Part shown: positions 12,164 to 24,678 of the stretch, one piece after another
How positions within the stretch are numbered: position 1 is the stretch's first letter
How the letters are laid out: each line of letters opens with the position of its first letter
NCBI GenBank assembly: GCA_008638375.1
Contig: CM018049.1
Location: 1,722,001-1,786,000, forward strand
Source of the DNA: Nyssa sinensis
Lineage: Eukaryota > Streptophyta > Magnoliopsida > Cornales > Nyssaceae
DNA: 64,000 bases
Direction: 5' to 3'
Notes under the pieces: generated by a model
The model's database searches: none
The model's input: only the letters and a program-made list of their open reading frames with translations
What the model was told of the DNA's origin: nothing
Program-made: the position numbers and the translations under genes

Positions 12164-13138
12164 CTATCTTTTGTGGATCAACGGCAATACCTTCTTTAGA
12201 AATAACGTGCCCCAAGAAGGTAATGTTAGATAGCCGAACTCACATTTCTTAAACTTTGCATATAGCTTATGCTCTCGCAGCGTCTGCAATGCTATCCTCA
12301 AGTGGTTCTTGTGCTCTTCCTCATTCCACGAATAGATGAGGATATCATTAATAAAGACAGTGATAAAATGATCCAGGTACAGTTTGAGGACTCGGTTCAT
12401 CAGATCCATAAATGCGGAAGGAGCATTAGTCATGCCAAAAGGCATAACTAAAAACTCGTAGTGGCCGTAGCGAGTTCGAAAGGCTGTTTTCGACACACCA
12501 GCATTTCTGATCTTGAGTTGATGATACCCCTATCTCAAGTCAATTTTGAAAAAGAAGCTAGCCCCTTGTAGCTGGTCAAATAATTCATTAATGCGCGGAA
12601 GAGGATACTTATTCTCGATCGTTACCTTGTTGAGTTCTCGATAATCGACACACAGTCTTAAGGAGCCATCTTTCTTTTTGACAAACAATACGGGTGCTCC
12701 TCAAGGAGATACACTGGGTCGGTTGAATCCTTTCTCCAACAACTCCTGCAGCTAAGCTTTCAGCTCTTGCAATTCTGATGGAGCCATCTGATACGGAGTT
12801 TTGGATATCGGTTGAGTCCCGAGAATGAGATCGATTATGAATTCAATTTCTCGATCAACCAACTCATTTGGTAGATCTTCAAGAAAGACATCGGGAAACT
12901 CACATACTATTGGTACTTTTGTCAATGGAGGAGCCTGAGCTTAGGTATCTAAGATAATACACAGATACCCATGACATCCTTTCTTCAATAATTTCCCCGC
13001 CTGGATGGTAGAGATAAAATATGGCAGAGGGGTTACGCCATTTCTTTTAAAGGTGAACACTGGTCGTTTCGGGTGTTGAAACAACACTTTCTTCTCAAAG
13101 TAGTCGATAGCGGCATGATTAAGGGATAACCAATCCAT
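12164..13138 (-). pseudogene. Reverse transcriptase, element F pol
   Basis: The fingers and palm are readable on the minus strand: the LPxRxxDHxI-like entry is degraded, then RVLQFKK-like sequence, a decayed FFFKIDLR followed by a stop before [24 protein letters not shown], and the catalytic motif. The catalytic box reads FINDI at 12344-12355 where the family has FIDDI: the first Asp is Asn, which should abolish polymerase activity. Additional stops interrupt the frame (for example near 12525 and 12755). It follows the protease and leads into RNase H without a separate gene, as in a single polyprotein. Confidence 0.9.
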
Positions 13139-13480
13139 GCCTAAGATTACGTCGAACCCTCATATAGCTAAAGGTATTAGGTTCACCAGGAGTTCTTGAT
13201 TCCCAATCATCACACTACAGTCCTTAAGGACTGTGGACCCAATCATTGAAATTCCCAATCGAATTTGCACCGCTAAGAGATTATATAATGGTTCAGGTGT
13301 CTTAGGCAGTTTATGAGCAAAAAGTGGAGATACAAAAGAATGCGTGGATCCAGAATCAATCAATACATGTGCAAAGAGTGCACGGATTGGAAGTGTACCT
13401 GTCACCATGATGTTTGTAGTAATGTAACTCCAGGTACCAATGCAAACACTCGTCCTGGTCATCCTTGCGACTCCTTGCCT
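13139..13480 (-). pseudogene. Aspartic protease, element F pol
   Basis: The minus strand encodes [16 protein letters not shown], a retroviral-type aspartic protease active site (D-S-G) with the usual hydrophobic residues before it, and further on a [15 protein letters not shown] segment corrupted near 13150-13138. The protease would cut the polyprotein. The active-site triad is kept although the surrounding gene is broken. It sits between the zinc knuckle of gag and the RT. Confidence 0.88.
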
Positions 13481-14551
13481 TTATCCCGTGCAGGTGTAGT
13501 AGGAGCAGGACCTTGCTTTACATTGTTGGTGACTAAAGTTGAAGCTTTCATATCTTGTGGTCGTCGAGGGCAGTCTCTGATCTGATGTCCTTTCTCTCCA
13601 CATCTATAGCAGGTACCATTCAACCAGCGACATTCTCCTTTATGAGATAAGTGACAATGGGGGCATAGGGATCCCTTAGTAACCTTTCATTAGTTCTTGT
13701 TGCTATCATTTGTACCTCCAGTCTTCTATCTCTTAGACGACTGCTCCCTCCTGAAATTTCTTCCTTTCTTTTTCCGTTCTAGGTCCTTGAACTGATTGAA
13801 TTCTTCTATATCTTTTTTGATAACGAGTGTCTTATTTAAAAATATCCGCGTAGGTGTGTAACTCGAAAGCAGAAACTCATACGCGGATGCCCATGCAAAG
13901 GCCTCGTTGGAACCTTCTTGCTTTGTGATGTTCATCTTGAACGACGAAAGGTGTAAATCACGATAGTGCTGAAAACTTGGCGACGTATTGAATCACCGTC
14001 ATGTCTCCTTGAGCTAAATCCATAAACTCCTGGATCTTCCTTTCTTGTATTATTGGTAGGAAGAACATATTGTAGAACTTTTCTACAAATTTGCTCTAGA
14101 TCATGCGTGGATATTCCTTCTGCATTTCTAGCCACCATTGGTACGATTCCCCTTGTAACATGTAGGTAGCCAACTGAACTTTTTGTTCCTCGGTACACAA
14201 CAGGAGCTTGAAAGCTTTTTCCATGTCCATGATCTAGGATTCCGCTTGTTCTGGGTCAGTCACGGCATTAAAGGAGGGAGGTTTAAGTTTATGAAACTGA
14301 TCCAACAATTCATTACTAATGGCTCCTACTAGTTGAACTAGAGCTGGTACAGGCAGTACAAGCGGTACTGTTGGTGTTTCCAATGGGTTGTCTGTTGATA
14401 TGTGCTGACTACACTGTAAAGCCCTGGTCAACCCTTGAATTGCTTGGCCAAACTGGGCCCAGGTTGCTTGTATCGCTCGTAAGGCCGCATCTTCTGCAGG
14501 TACTCGAGAGTCCGTCTTCTTGCTTTTAGTACGTGGTGGCATCTGAGGCAA
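13481..14551 (-). pseudogene. gag, element F
   Basis: The minus-strand reading begins MPQMPPRTKSKK at 14551; the PPRT start is shared with gag of element A (33142). A Trp codon has become a stop (TAG at about 14234) and at least one frameshift follows. The capsid part keeps the YMLQGE(S)Y-WW pattern and FVEKFYNMFF. A CCHC zinc knuckle, CYRCGEKGHQIRDC, is intact near 13575-13616. Gag would form the particle and bind RNA. Similarity to element A indicates the same lineage, though their LTRs are clearly different in sequence and length. Confidence 0.87.
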
Positions 14552-14689
14552 AATAAAAGTTAGCTTAGTAATCTTGTTCAGGCATCAGATCGTTTGCCAT
14601 TTCAAGTATCAGTACGACGAAATGCTAGAGACCCTAGGCATTCCTATCCTAAATATTCACTTTTCTAGCACGGTAGGGTATAACCTAAT

Positions 14690-14701
14690 GCTCTGATACC
14701 A
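14690..14701 (-). promoter_or_regulatory. Primer binding site of element F
   Basis: GCTCTGATACCA on the + strand is the complement of TGGTATCAGAGC, four bases from the LTR end at 14706. This fixes the orientation of F as minus. Confidence 0.93.
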
Positions 14702-15077
14702 AGTTTGTCACATCCCAAAACCCACCCTATACAGATTAAGCGTATGCGACCGGCCAGTTAGGCACCCATCGTATTTTGTGCTTATCAAAATACCGATAAT
14801 AATCCTAACCTCAGGCAATTCACTTGTAATTTCCAAGTATGATGCATTCATTACATGAAAATTAAGCAGCGAAAATTAAAACAGAGAATACATACTAACT
14901 TGGCAGAGCAACTAACTATAATGTTTATTTATATACACAGGTTAACAAAAAGGTACATCATTGTACGTGTCTACAAAACATCCAAAAATGATGTAGGATA
15001 CAAAATGGATTTGCCTTCATTAAGACTGCTTAACTAACTTTTTAACCCTTCTTATTCCTCGCCACTAACGCCTTCAC

Positions 15078-15727
15078 CTGAAAAATGTTAGAATAATAAA
15101 GTGAGCTTACACAAGCCTAGTGAGTAACATGAGATTCCTGCCATGGGTTTCAAAATCACTTTTGTTTATATATATATATATAAAGTACATGAATAAATTT
15201 AACCATTAAAAATGCATGATGCAATGCAGCTCGAGTGGAACAAAACAGGATAGAAAAGAACAGAACAGAACAGAATGGGCAAATCAGATCAGCATAGAAT
15301 AGAACAGAACAAACAATCAAAAGCATATCATCAAGTATGTCTGAACCTCTCCCAGCTACCCATAAGCGGACACTGGTGGGGCGTCTACCCTCTAGGTCAG
15401 ATCAGAATGGAACAGGACAGAATTGAGCGGAATAGAAACAGAACGTAATGCCAATTAAGCATATGAGCCTTTCCCAGCTGCCCATAAGTGGACACTCGTG
15501 GGGCCTCTACCCTCTGGGTCATGCTCTAGCATAAGCCAAACTGCTCAATCCTATAGTGGGCCCAAGAGTAAGACACAATAGAACAAAATAGAAGCGGAAC
15601 AATGCCAAAGAACATATAACGTGTAATGGAACAAAATGGAGCAGAATAAAAATGCAGCACAAAATGTATGTTATCTTGTCAAATAATATAGTATATAACA
15701 CCAAGTCAGGGGTTTCGAGTTACTTAC
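15078..15727 (-). other. Candidate LTR intron 2, element F
   Basis: On the minus strand the donor is TGTAAGTAAC at 15727 and the acceptor is CTAACATTTTTCAG|G ending at 15078, with the conserved hairpin just before it. Length is 650 bp. It fits the pattern seen in all other LTRs of the window. Confidence 0.45.
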
Positions 15728-16203
15728 AGTTCATTGAGACTAGTTCATAATCCACTCTAACTGAACCCAAATCCGGGAGTCCTACAACGGTAAATACAGA
15801 CATTAGTTAGTAATAATAGTGTACTTTGCCTATTTCACTAGTTTAGGGGTTAAATTGGAGAAAAATGAGGTTATTGTTAGCTCCGATATATCAAAAAAGG
15901 TTAAGGTATCATTTTTCGAATCTCAATTTGGCCTTCGTTTGGTTCTTAGCGTGACTAGGGGTAAAACAGTAATTTTTTACTTTGTTATGCGTCATAATTT
16001 TTTGAGACCCCACTTTATAAAACGGACCTCACCATTAGGTCCAGGATGTCCAAAATAGTTAAAATGCCTATTTTTTTAATTTATTTGGTTAACGGGGTAA
16101 CGTATCATAATAAAATTTAATTAATTTAATTTAATTATTTAAATTTAAATTAATTCATTTACTATATATTATATAGTTATGAAGATACTTTTAAACCACA
16201 TGT

Positions 16204-16285
16204 GCCTTGGTGGCACAGTGGTCCAAAGCCTTGGTTTTAAGTCTTGGGCGTGGACAGGTTGGCGGTTCAGTCTTAGGGAGTTGCG
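16204..16285 (+). other. tRNA-like segment class II, antisense to LTR F
   Basis: GTGCCTTGGTGGCACAGTGG includes a good A-box (TGGCACAGTGG) and GCGGTTCAGTC about 45 bp on resembles a B-box. The 3' acceptor strand does not pair with the 5' end, so it is a relic rather than a tRNA gene. A similar segment lies antisense in the C 3' LTR at 55450-55533. Confidence 0.55.
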
Positions 16286-16795
16286 GCTCCCCCATTTTTT
16301 TTCTTAGAATTTCCATGTCAAACAACCGACAGCTGGTTCTTGGGCTAGGATATCCCTATCCAGGCTTTGACTATAGGGTTCCACCCACATTACCAAACAA
16401 TCCATATATCAGACCCATTTCTTCTACGCTTTTCCAATGTCGATTTCCTCCAGCGCCGGTCGCCAGAGCTGTGACCAATTTTTTGATTTTTCTCTAAATT
16501 GTTACATCCAATTTCTTCTGTTTTTACACCAATCCTTCCCTAAGACACTAGGCAACCTTTTGGCAGCAGATTGGACCACAAGCAGCCCACCTTTCAGCCA
16601 CCCAATCAGTTTTTTGGCCAGACCATTTTTTGCTCTAAACATGGTCATTTCTTGACCATTTTGTTTAATTTAAATTGGTTTGGATTCCTTATGATGTTTT
16701 CTACCATTTCCTCTGCCCAAAAGTTCATATATTTTTATGTATTTCAGTTTGTCATGGGAAGGTCCTTTCATGGTCCAAACATGGCAGTTGGGTTT

Positions 16796-17208
16796 TGTAA
16801 TATCCCAAAATCCAACATGACTTAGACTACACCCCGATTTAAGTAAAATACATTATCTGACGTTAAGAAATTAAAATAGCTCAAATATAGTGAGCCATTA
16901 ATGAATTAATTATTAGAAAGTATGAAAATTAATCTAGACCATTAAGAATAATATAGGCTTGGGAAATAGATGACTTAGTCAACAGAGTGCTTAGATTAAT
17001 AAATGGATGCGAAAAATAATTATAAAATAATACGAAAATAAAATATGAATGGGCACCCAATATTGGCAAAATAAATAATTATGATCCCGAGTCTTGGCTT
17101 TAAGCCAAATTTACTATTATTTCATAAATTGATATTTTATGAAATAAAATATAAAAACGGTAAAACATGAAAGATATAATAAAATACCTACACATAAAAT
17201 ATATGGAA

Positions 17209-17252
<44 letters not shown>

Positions 17253-17381
17253 AAAGAGAGAGAGAGACTAGAAGCTTCCGATGGAAGCAGGGAAAATTGG
17301 ATAAAAGGGCAGCATTGAGAGGCAAGTGGAAGTCGGTGATGCTGGTGGGATCTGGAGAGTTCTAGGCTAGGCCACCCACCG

Positions 17382-17415
<34 letters not shown>

Positions 17416-20173
17416 CTCTGTAGAAAAAAATGGAAGGGGGAAAAAGAAAATTTTAGGATCTCTTGGCGGTGCAGCAGATGTGTAGCGACGCAGGGGTGAT
17501 TTCGGTGCAATAGGGTGGATTCTGTTCGGGTTTCTCCATTTCTGCCGCTTCCAATTGAGAACAGGGGCTGGGGTTGCTGCTACAGGAGTTGCGGTGCAGG
17601 TGTTGGTGCAATAGTGTAGCGGTGCGGCAGGGGTATGGTTTGGAATTGCGCATGGGTGTCGTGGTTGAAGGAAGGGCAGCAAGTAGAGCTGTTGTTGTAG
17701 CAGCGATTGCACCTGTTACGGCAGGTCGGTATGATATGGGTGTGTGACGGTGTTGGTTGAATCGGGTGTATTGATGCTGTTGCGGCAGGGGGAAATTTAT
17801 GGAGAGGAATATACATATGTATATATCTGTGTATGTTTGTTGGAGCAGAGGGGATTCTGATATGGCTTGGGACTGTGCGTGGGTGTTGCGGTTTTTGTGA
17901 GATGGCTGCTTCAATTAGTTCAGGCATTGGGTTTTGTGGGATGGTTCATGTGTGTATATTTATATATGTGTGTGGGTGTTAAACGAATCAGGAAATTTGT
18001 TTGTGGGTCAAATTGAGAGAGAAATCTGATACGTGATTGGGTTTGGGAGTGAGACGGCAGTAGCGGTGGAAGTCTTGTTCCAGTTCTGTATCACTGGCTT
18101 GCCAACTACGATCTCATCTGGCCTTCTCTCTCTTGCTGATGAACCAAACCAGAGAACTTCCACAGAATAGCAAGATAGTGGCCACATATACTGACAGTTC
18201 TGATGTCTTTATTTGGGATGGTTGGTCAGGTTTTGTGGCTGGTGTTATGGGTTGCTGCTACGGTTTTAGGCATTTTGGGTCTCTTGGAGTATTTTGATAG
18301 TAATGATACTAAAATGGAAGAGCAACAAGTGAGGGTATATATGTGTAGGTATGGGTGCCGCAGAACTGCTGGATCGGGTGATTTGTAGGTAGCAGTTTTA
18401 TAGGATAAAAAAGAGAGAGGATGTTCGGGTTTGGGATTCCTTAATTTCCTGCAGCACTACCGTATATCAGGCCATGCTTGTGGACTGAATTAGAAATCTT
18501 GAAGGGCCAACATCAGTGCATTTGTGCAACAACTCTTGAGGAGTATAGGAAATATGTGGAGAAGAAAAGAGCAGCAGAGCTGCTGTCCAGTGATGGAAGT
18601 TGGGGAAACCTATAACTATTGGATGTTGTGATTTCTGTGATGAATTAGAGGAAGGGAAAGTTCTTCAATATCTGATGGATGGGATGATAAAAGGGCAGAA
18701 TCTGTCAGGATCATCATCTGGTTGGGGGATAAGGACTGAAGAGGAGAGAGATCAGTAACTGGAATTCTGATTCCAGGGCTACCAAATGAATCCAATGGTA
18801 CCGACATCAGGTAATTACTTTCTCTTCATCTCTGCCCTTATGCTAATCCAATATTTACCAATAAGATGCTAAATTGCAACTTGCCATGATACTTGACAAA
18901 TATGAACCTCTTTTATGGTTTTGTGGTTGCTAATTATCAAGTCAATAATAATAAATTTAGTTTTATGCCTACCAAATTATAACGCTTTGCATAAGGATTA
19001 AATAATTGCTTGATAAATAATGATAGAGTCCAAATGACTATATTATAACCCTGATAGCCTTAGATGAAACCTAATAAGAGGGTATTATGCTACTAGGCTA
19101 TCTTAGGTAATCCGATAGGCACCTAAGATGATAAATAAGACATGAATGGCTAAATTCTAATATGTTTGTAGTTGATGATGATTATTCAGGATGATGATTA
19201 TTTAGGATATGTAAGGACGTGCCTAAAGACGTATTTGGAGAATATCAAGATATCCGTGAAAGAGAGATAAACATATATTCAGGTGAGTAACTCGGACTCC
19301 TAACTTGGTGTATATTTTCTGTACTACCTAAACTTGTATACTGTACTGCTTTATATGCTGAACTGTTTTATACACTGTACTGTTTTAATGCACATGTTTT
19401 AATGCATACTCTTCTCACTGCATTATATGTGGCATGATACTATCCTGCTTCTTGATATCTCCTGTTCTGATTTTGTTGGAGTCTATTGTTCTAACTTGTC
19501 TACGCTATTGGAGTCTGATTTGTGTTTATCTTGTCATGTTGAGTCTTGGGCCCCGTGGGATTGAGTACATCAGTGGATGGATGGCTGGCTCTGTGGGATG
19601 CCCAGAACTCAGCATCCGCTCAATCCTGTTTGTTTCGCTTGATACCGACCCCAACCGGAGGTGTGCGATATGAGGCCCTCCATGTGAGGGGGTGGATGGG
19701 AAGTAATGCCATCCCACATCGCCTGGGGAAGGTTCAGGCACCTTGAGCTGTATCCATTCTATTTGAGTTGTATATGTTCTATTTGAGCTGTATCTGTTCC
19801 GCTCTGATACCGACCTCAACCGGAGGTGTGCGATATGAGGCCCTCCATGTGAGGGGGTGGATGGGAAGTAATGCCATCCCACATCGCTTGGGGAAGGTTC
19901 AGGCACCTTGAGCTGTATCCATTCTATTTGAGTTGTATACGTTCTATTTGAGCTGTATCTGTTCCACTCTGATACCGACCTCAGCCGGAGGTGTGCGATA
20001 TGAGGCCCTCCATGTGAGGGGGTGGATGGGAAGTAATGCCATCCCACATCGCCTAGGGAAGGTTCAGGGACTTTGAGCAGTATCCGTTCTATTTGAGCTG
20101 TATCCGTTCTATTTGAGCTGTATCTGTTCTACTTGAGCTGCATTGTTCTATCTGAGTTACATTTGAGCATGCA
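16796..20173 (+). repeat. Solo LTR D1, 5' segment
   Basis: It starts TGTAATATCCCAAAATCC, like D2 at 50775 (TGTAATACCCCAAAATTT). It is flanked by the direct repeat GGTTT (16791-16795 and 24679-24683). There is no internal region or second LTR, so it is a solo LTR made by LTR-LTR recombination. The total without the nested E is about 3980 bp. This segment includes (TA)n runs (17215-17248, 17397-17416), a candidate exon (19206-19282) and a 165-bp tandem repeat. It carries no coding sequence. Confidence 0.92.
19641..20135. repeat. 165-bp tandem repeat, three copies, in LTR D1
   Basis: GATACCGACC begins at 19641, 19806 and 19971, exactly 165 bp apart, and the following sequence is nearly identical. 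The period is a multiple of three, so a long open frame appears on the minus strand, but its repetitive make-up and absence elsewhere argue against a gene. Confidence 0.9.
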
Positions 20174-23100
20174 TGTAATATCCCGACCCAGGATATAGCA
20201 TGTACACCGGGTTGGACCGGGCTATAAAATGTAATCCCAAATTATAAGCCGTTGTATGACATAAATAAAACTGGATGTGTAATAGACTGTATTGTTTAAT
20301 TACGATGCATAGGTGCGAGAGGCAAACAGTCATGGGTGTCCGGGTGCCGCTGCACCAAAAACCTGATTTCCAGAAAAATGTGCAAGTAAAAGTATATATG
20401 TATGTTGTGTAAATTGTACATATACGAGTGTACAAATAAATAATTGGGATGAGATACAATATATATATATATATATATGTGTATACGGTCAGATTATATA
20501 TATGTATATATTATAATCCAATGAAAGTAAAAGAAAAGAAATAAAAAGAAAAGAAATGGGCAGTTGTTCGTGTGGTGACAGCAACATACAGTGCATGTGT
20601 TTGTGTGTATTGGAGTGAAACAACAAGGCTGCCGACAACCTTGATACCATGGGGGCAAGTGAGCGATATATAATATTATATATATATATATGTAAAGATC
20701 TCAAGAGATAGAGAAAGAGAGTCAAGGGCGGTGGAGCAGAGTGTATATATTTATATATGTATGCGTTGGGGCAGTTGCATGCAACAGGTGTCCGTGCGTA
20801 GGGAGTGTAGCAGAATGTAGCGGAGCGGTGCGGTGCGGTGCAGTGCAGGGATTAGTATAGGTAGACATTGATATGTGGAGGGAAGCGTGTAGGAAGCCAC
20901 GTAGGTATATATCTGCATGTATTATATAGCGCGGCAACAGGAGGAAAAAAGAGGAGATTGGAGAGGGACAGCAGGTTGGTGCAGCAGGGAAATTTTATGT
21001 GCATGTGTGTGTTGTGGAGCGGCAGACGTATCAGCTGCAGAAGCAAGCGGTGCAGGTGGATGGTTTCTATAATTTTGCAATTCAGGGAAAGTCATGTATA
21101 TAGGTATACGTGTTGTGGAAAACTTGGAGTGGAGATGGAGCAGCCATTGCAACGCTCCAGCAGTGGGTGTTGGTGAAGAAGGTCTATTACAGAGGAACTG
21201 CTGTTAAAGGATCTGGTTTAATTTTTGAAATAGATAGGAACAGGGGGATTGAAATACAGCATGAACTGCTGTTAGAAGGGCTGGATTTGATGCTCAAACT
21301 GGAGCTGATAGAAAAGTCCAGCAGATTTCATAGAACTCTTGAATGGGTGAATCAGGAGAGAAAAATATTATGTATATGTATATATGCAGCAGTGTTAAGG
21401 GAACGCCCAGAAGCTTCCATATGCATATATGTGTGGGCGTTAAACCGAGAGAGAGAGAGAGGAGGATTTTGAAGCAGGCTGATGGAGAATGGCAGCAGCG
21501 CTATGTGGTGCGGTGGTTACAGGAAGAGAGAGAGGGGGAAAGAAAAGAAAGAAAAAGGGAGAGAAGGAGAGGGATGAAGAAAGGAGAAGAGGAGCGTTCC
21601 TCCAAGCGCATCTCTCTCTCTTTAAATTTCCCATTCTCCCACCTAATTGAAACATCCAATCCTCCACAAATCCAACCCCTCTCACTCCATGGATCTGACC
21701 ATCTCTCACATCTCGCAGTCAACACCGTGGTCTTGGTGTCCATATCAGCTTCGTCCGATCCGATCAGATTGGCTCTCATCGGATTCACCATTAGATCGTC
21801 CCGAAGGAAAACCAGAGTTTGGAAAATACAGAGGGTTGCGGTAGGTTGCCGGCGATGATGGACCGTGGCAATTTATAAATTGGTTCAATCTTGGTGTTGG
21901 AATTATTGTTGGTGATTGATCAGTGAAGAATCCGCATAATTCGGTTTGGATTGGGGGATCTTGTAATGGGATATTTGGTGACATGTTTTTGGAGCAAGGA
22001 AATGACAGTAGCAGCAGCTACGGTGAGGGTTCAACTGAGGGAGCTCGATCCTTACTGATAGTGTAGTAGGCCTCAGTAGCAGTTGCAATTCTGGCTGGTA
22101 TCTTAGTTGGAGACTAACGTTGTGTGCAATCAATAAAGTGGATTTTTCTACCGTAGCTCCTGGAATGAAAGATTGGAATGGATTCTTGAAGTATTAAGGT
22201 ATAAACTATTTCATTCTTGTCAGAATTCGGGTGCAGTGAGAGTTAAACTTGAAGCTGCGTTATTTCAATTTTAAGTTTGAAATACATATGACCTATTTGG
22301 CAATAGGTGTAATAAACTGAGAAATTGGGATAGGATATTTCAGTTTTAAGTAATCAGTGAAATCATGGATAAGATTGTTTATGGAGTTAGAAATTAATTT
22401 TTAAGTATTTACAGTTCAGTGAACAAATTAACTGAAATCACAAAGTAGTTGTCTTTTAATAATTCTGAATCAGTCGACCTTTTAAGGATATTTTACAGAC
22501 CAGTCAAGACAAAGTTTAAATTAATTATTCCTTTAATAATTAATTATATAAATACCTCAAGTTCTAAAATAAGTCAAACGGACTCCAAATGAGGCAAGTG
22601 AATAGTCAATTGTTATTGTCTCAGGCATTCTGAATCCAATGGTGACATCAAAATTATGAAAAGAGGCCTCGGAAATAAATGACTTGTAACAGTGCAAAAA
22701 TGACCGGTTTGCCCTTTTTAATACCGAAGTCCGAATTGAATTCCGCGAAAGCCTAGACTGACTTTCTTCGGCATTCCGGACTCAATGGTAAAGTCTAAAT
22801 AAGTATTAGAAATACTTATCAAAACAAGGCATAGAATTTGATGAGTAGCATTTAATTTGAAACGCATTTACTGATATATAGGGAACGCGACAAGAAAGAG
22901 GCAAACTCGCAGGAGACTGATTTAGGAATGCATGATTAGAGGTAAGTAAATTCACCTTCTCTTCCATATGGTGTGTCCAAGCCAACTTTATTCTCGTACT
23001 GCCAAACTTGTACTCTTGAACGTACCTGACGTTATTGTTTCCACAATGTGATATTGTTCTATCTTGTGGGCTTTGATTGACTATTGTATCATTAGTATCA

Positions 23101-24071
23101 TGTTGAACCATGCTTTGAAAAGCCTATTGTTATGTTCCATTGTATATAGGATATTCCATTTTATACTTCTATGGAATTACTTATGATCATGATATGTTTA
23201 TACACACCGGATTTGTGCTCAGTCGCAATATCCATCCGATGCTTTCTGTTTGACTGGAGACCTAAGGGTCGAGTCCGTGAACGGACAGGTGGCAGGAATG
23301 AATTCCTCGTAGGCTTCCACTGGCAATTTTATTGGCATGTTTACTGGCATTTCCATTGACATTTCACTAGCATTCCATTTGCATTTTTACTGTCATTGTA
23401 CAGAATAAAAGCATCTCGTATATGATTGTTTGATTGCAACTGCTGAGCTATGCTATTCCTTATCATTATCTTGTATTGAGAGATATTCCTTATTGATTCG
23501 ATTGTGATCAGTTTATTGTGGCAGTAACTTCATATTGATATATTGTTGTTGAGAGTTTCATGTTGATGTTATGTCCATTACTCCTGATTATACATTGTGT
23601 CCATCGTTTATTGACCCTTATGGCAACTGTTCCCATTGGCTATCACAACATCTCTTTTATCATATTCTTATACCAGTGTCGGAGATCTGTTTTTACTTGC
23701 TGAGCTCTCGTAGCTCATTCCACCCTCCTCACCCCCATTTCAGGTACTGACGCCGCGAGACCCCGGTAGGAGTCTGAGAGCGTAGGAGGACATTTTGAAG
23801 AACTGTACCAGTCTATGTTTAGTTCTCCCATGTACTCACCACCCACGGGTGCTGGTTACGTATGGTTCTTATTTTGTTTAACTGTAAAACCATATTATGT
23901 ATTGTAAAGACTTCTGCTGACATTGTGTATTGAAAGACTTCTGCTGTTATTGTTTAAGATTTTAGTACTATGCAGATTAGTACTATGATACAGGAATGGA
24001 AAAAGTAGGGACGGCCTTAGGGTCGGCCCCGCGACACGAGATCCGCATAGGGTGGGTTTCGGGTCGTGACA
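20174..24071 (+). repeat. Solo LTR E (3898 bp) inside D1
   Basis: It starts TGTAATATCCCGACCC and ends GGTTTCGGGTCGTGACA, flanked by the direct repeat ATGCA (20169-20173 and 24072-24076). The same site without an insertion is seen in D2 at about 54551 (GCATGCATGTACATATATG). The last roughly 80 bp resemble the LTR end of element 1, and the candidate exon 2 (22882-22941) has the same length as in element 1. Two module copies (near 22633 and 22779) are present. There is no internal region and no coding sequence. Confidence 0.95.
22942..23743 (+). other. Candidate LTR intron 2, solo LTR E
   Basis: Donor AGAG|GTAAGTAA at 22942; acceptor CACCCCCATTTCAG|G ends at 23743, 802 bp. The hairpin GAGCTCTCGTAGCTC is at 23702-23716. 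The 60-bp candidate exon before it begins GGAACGC after ATATATAG. Confidence 0.45.
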
Positions 24072-24678
24072 ATGCATATGTATATATGAACTGGTTTTGA
24101 AACCTATGGCAGGAACCTATGTTACTCACTGAGCTTGTTTAAGCTCATTCCATTTATTTAACATTTTTCAGGGTATATCTCCATTGGATTACAAAGCACA
24201 AGGACATGTCACTAGTGGACTGAGAGGCATTCCCAAGTAAGGATCTGATGGCAATAAGATGTGGAGACTTGGGTTCTGATGGGTTGACTCTAGCTATTCA
24301 GGTGAGTGTGATGATATAGTTGACTTATCCATGTACAAGAGATATGTAGGGACATGGCTCATGGTAATAGTACTCTGGAGGAATTTGATATGCTCTGTGT
24401 TATATATCTGTTATAGATGTGCTCTGTGGTTAGAGTCATTAGCTGTCTGATTATAGATTTGCTCTGTGGTACATACTTATGAGGTATATAGTTGAGTTGC
24501 ATTCCCGAGATAAAAAGGTTTTAATTTCCGCTGTTCTGACCCTACATTTGGAATGCAATTCATCGTAAGGTTCAGAAGATTGCCTTTGGTTGGTCGCATT
24601 TTCGGTCGGAGACTGGCAAGGCGGCTAACTGGCATCACATCTTCAGCATCCGCGTAGGGTGGGGTGCGGGATGTGACA
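24072..24678 (+). repeat. Solo LTR D1, 3' segment
   Basis: This continues D1 after the nested E, starting with the second ATGCA. It matches 54551-55153 of D2 closely (for example CATGGCAGGAAC, GTTTAAGCTCATTCC, CATCCGCGTAGGGTGGGG). It ends GGGATGTGACA followed by the second GGTTT. Confidence 0.92.

Larger units (their letters stand above)
14706..16795 (-). repeat. 5' LTR of element F, 3' segment
   Basis: The LTR ends (minus strand) at 14706 with GGGATGTGACA and starts at 25453. It is split by solo LTR D1 at 16796; removing D1 gives about 2860 bp. Seen here on the minus strand are the hairpin GGCTTGTGTAAGCTC and acceptor AACATTTTTCAG (15105-15078), donor GTAAGTAAC (15727), a module copy, and on the + strand a tRNA-like segment (16204). 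The duplicated GGTTT at 16791-16795 is one half of the D1 target duplication. Confidence 0.88.
19283..24171 (+). other. Candidate LTR intron 2, D1 (split by E)
   Basis: Donor TTCAG|GTGAGTAAC at 19283; acceptor TTAACATTTTTCAG|G ends at 24171, with the hairpin GAGCTTGTTTAAGCTC at 24131-24146. Solo LTR E (20174-24071 plus a 5-bp duplication) lies inside; without it the span is about 986 bp. Confidence 0.45.

Noticed and set aside
16204..16285. Functional tRNA gene
   Set aside because: A-box and B-box resemble tRNA but the acceptor arm does not pair and no clean anticodon arm is seen.
17453..17927. Overlapping minus-strand frames of 115 and 153 codons
   Set aside because: Pro/His/Thr-rich translations of GT-rich LTR sequence in several frames at once; not kept in D2.
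19526..20047. 173-codon open frame on the minus strand in LTR D1
   Set aside because: It is produced by a 165-bp tandem repeat whose period is a multiple of three; no counterpart in D2.
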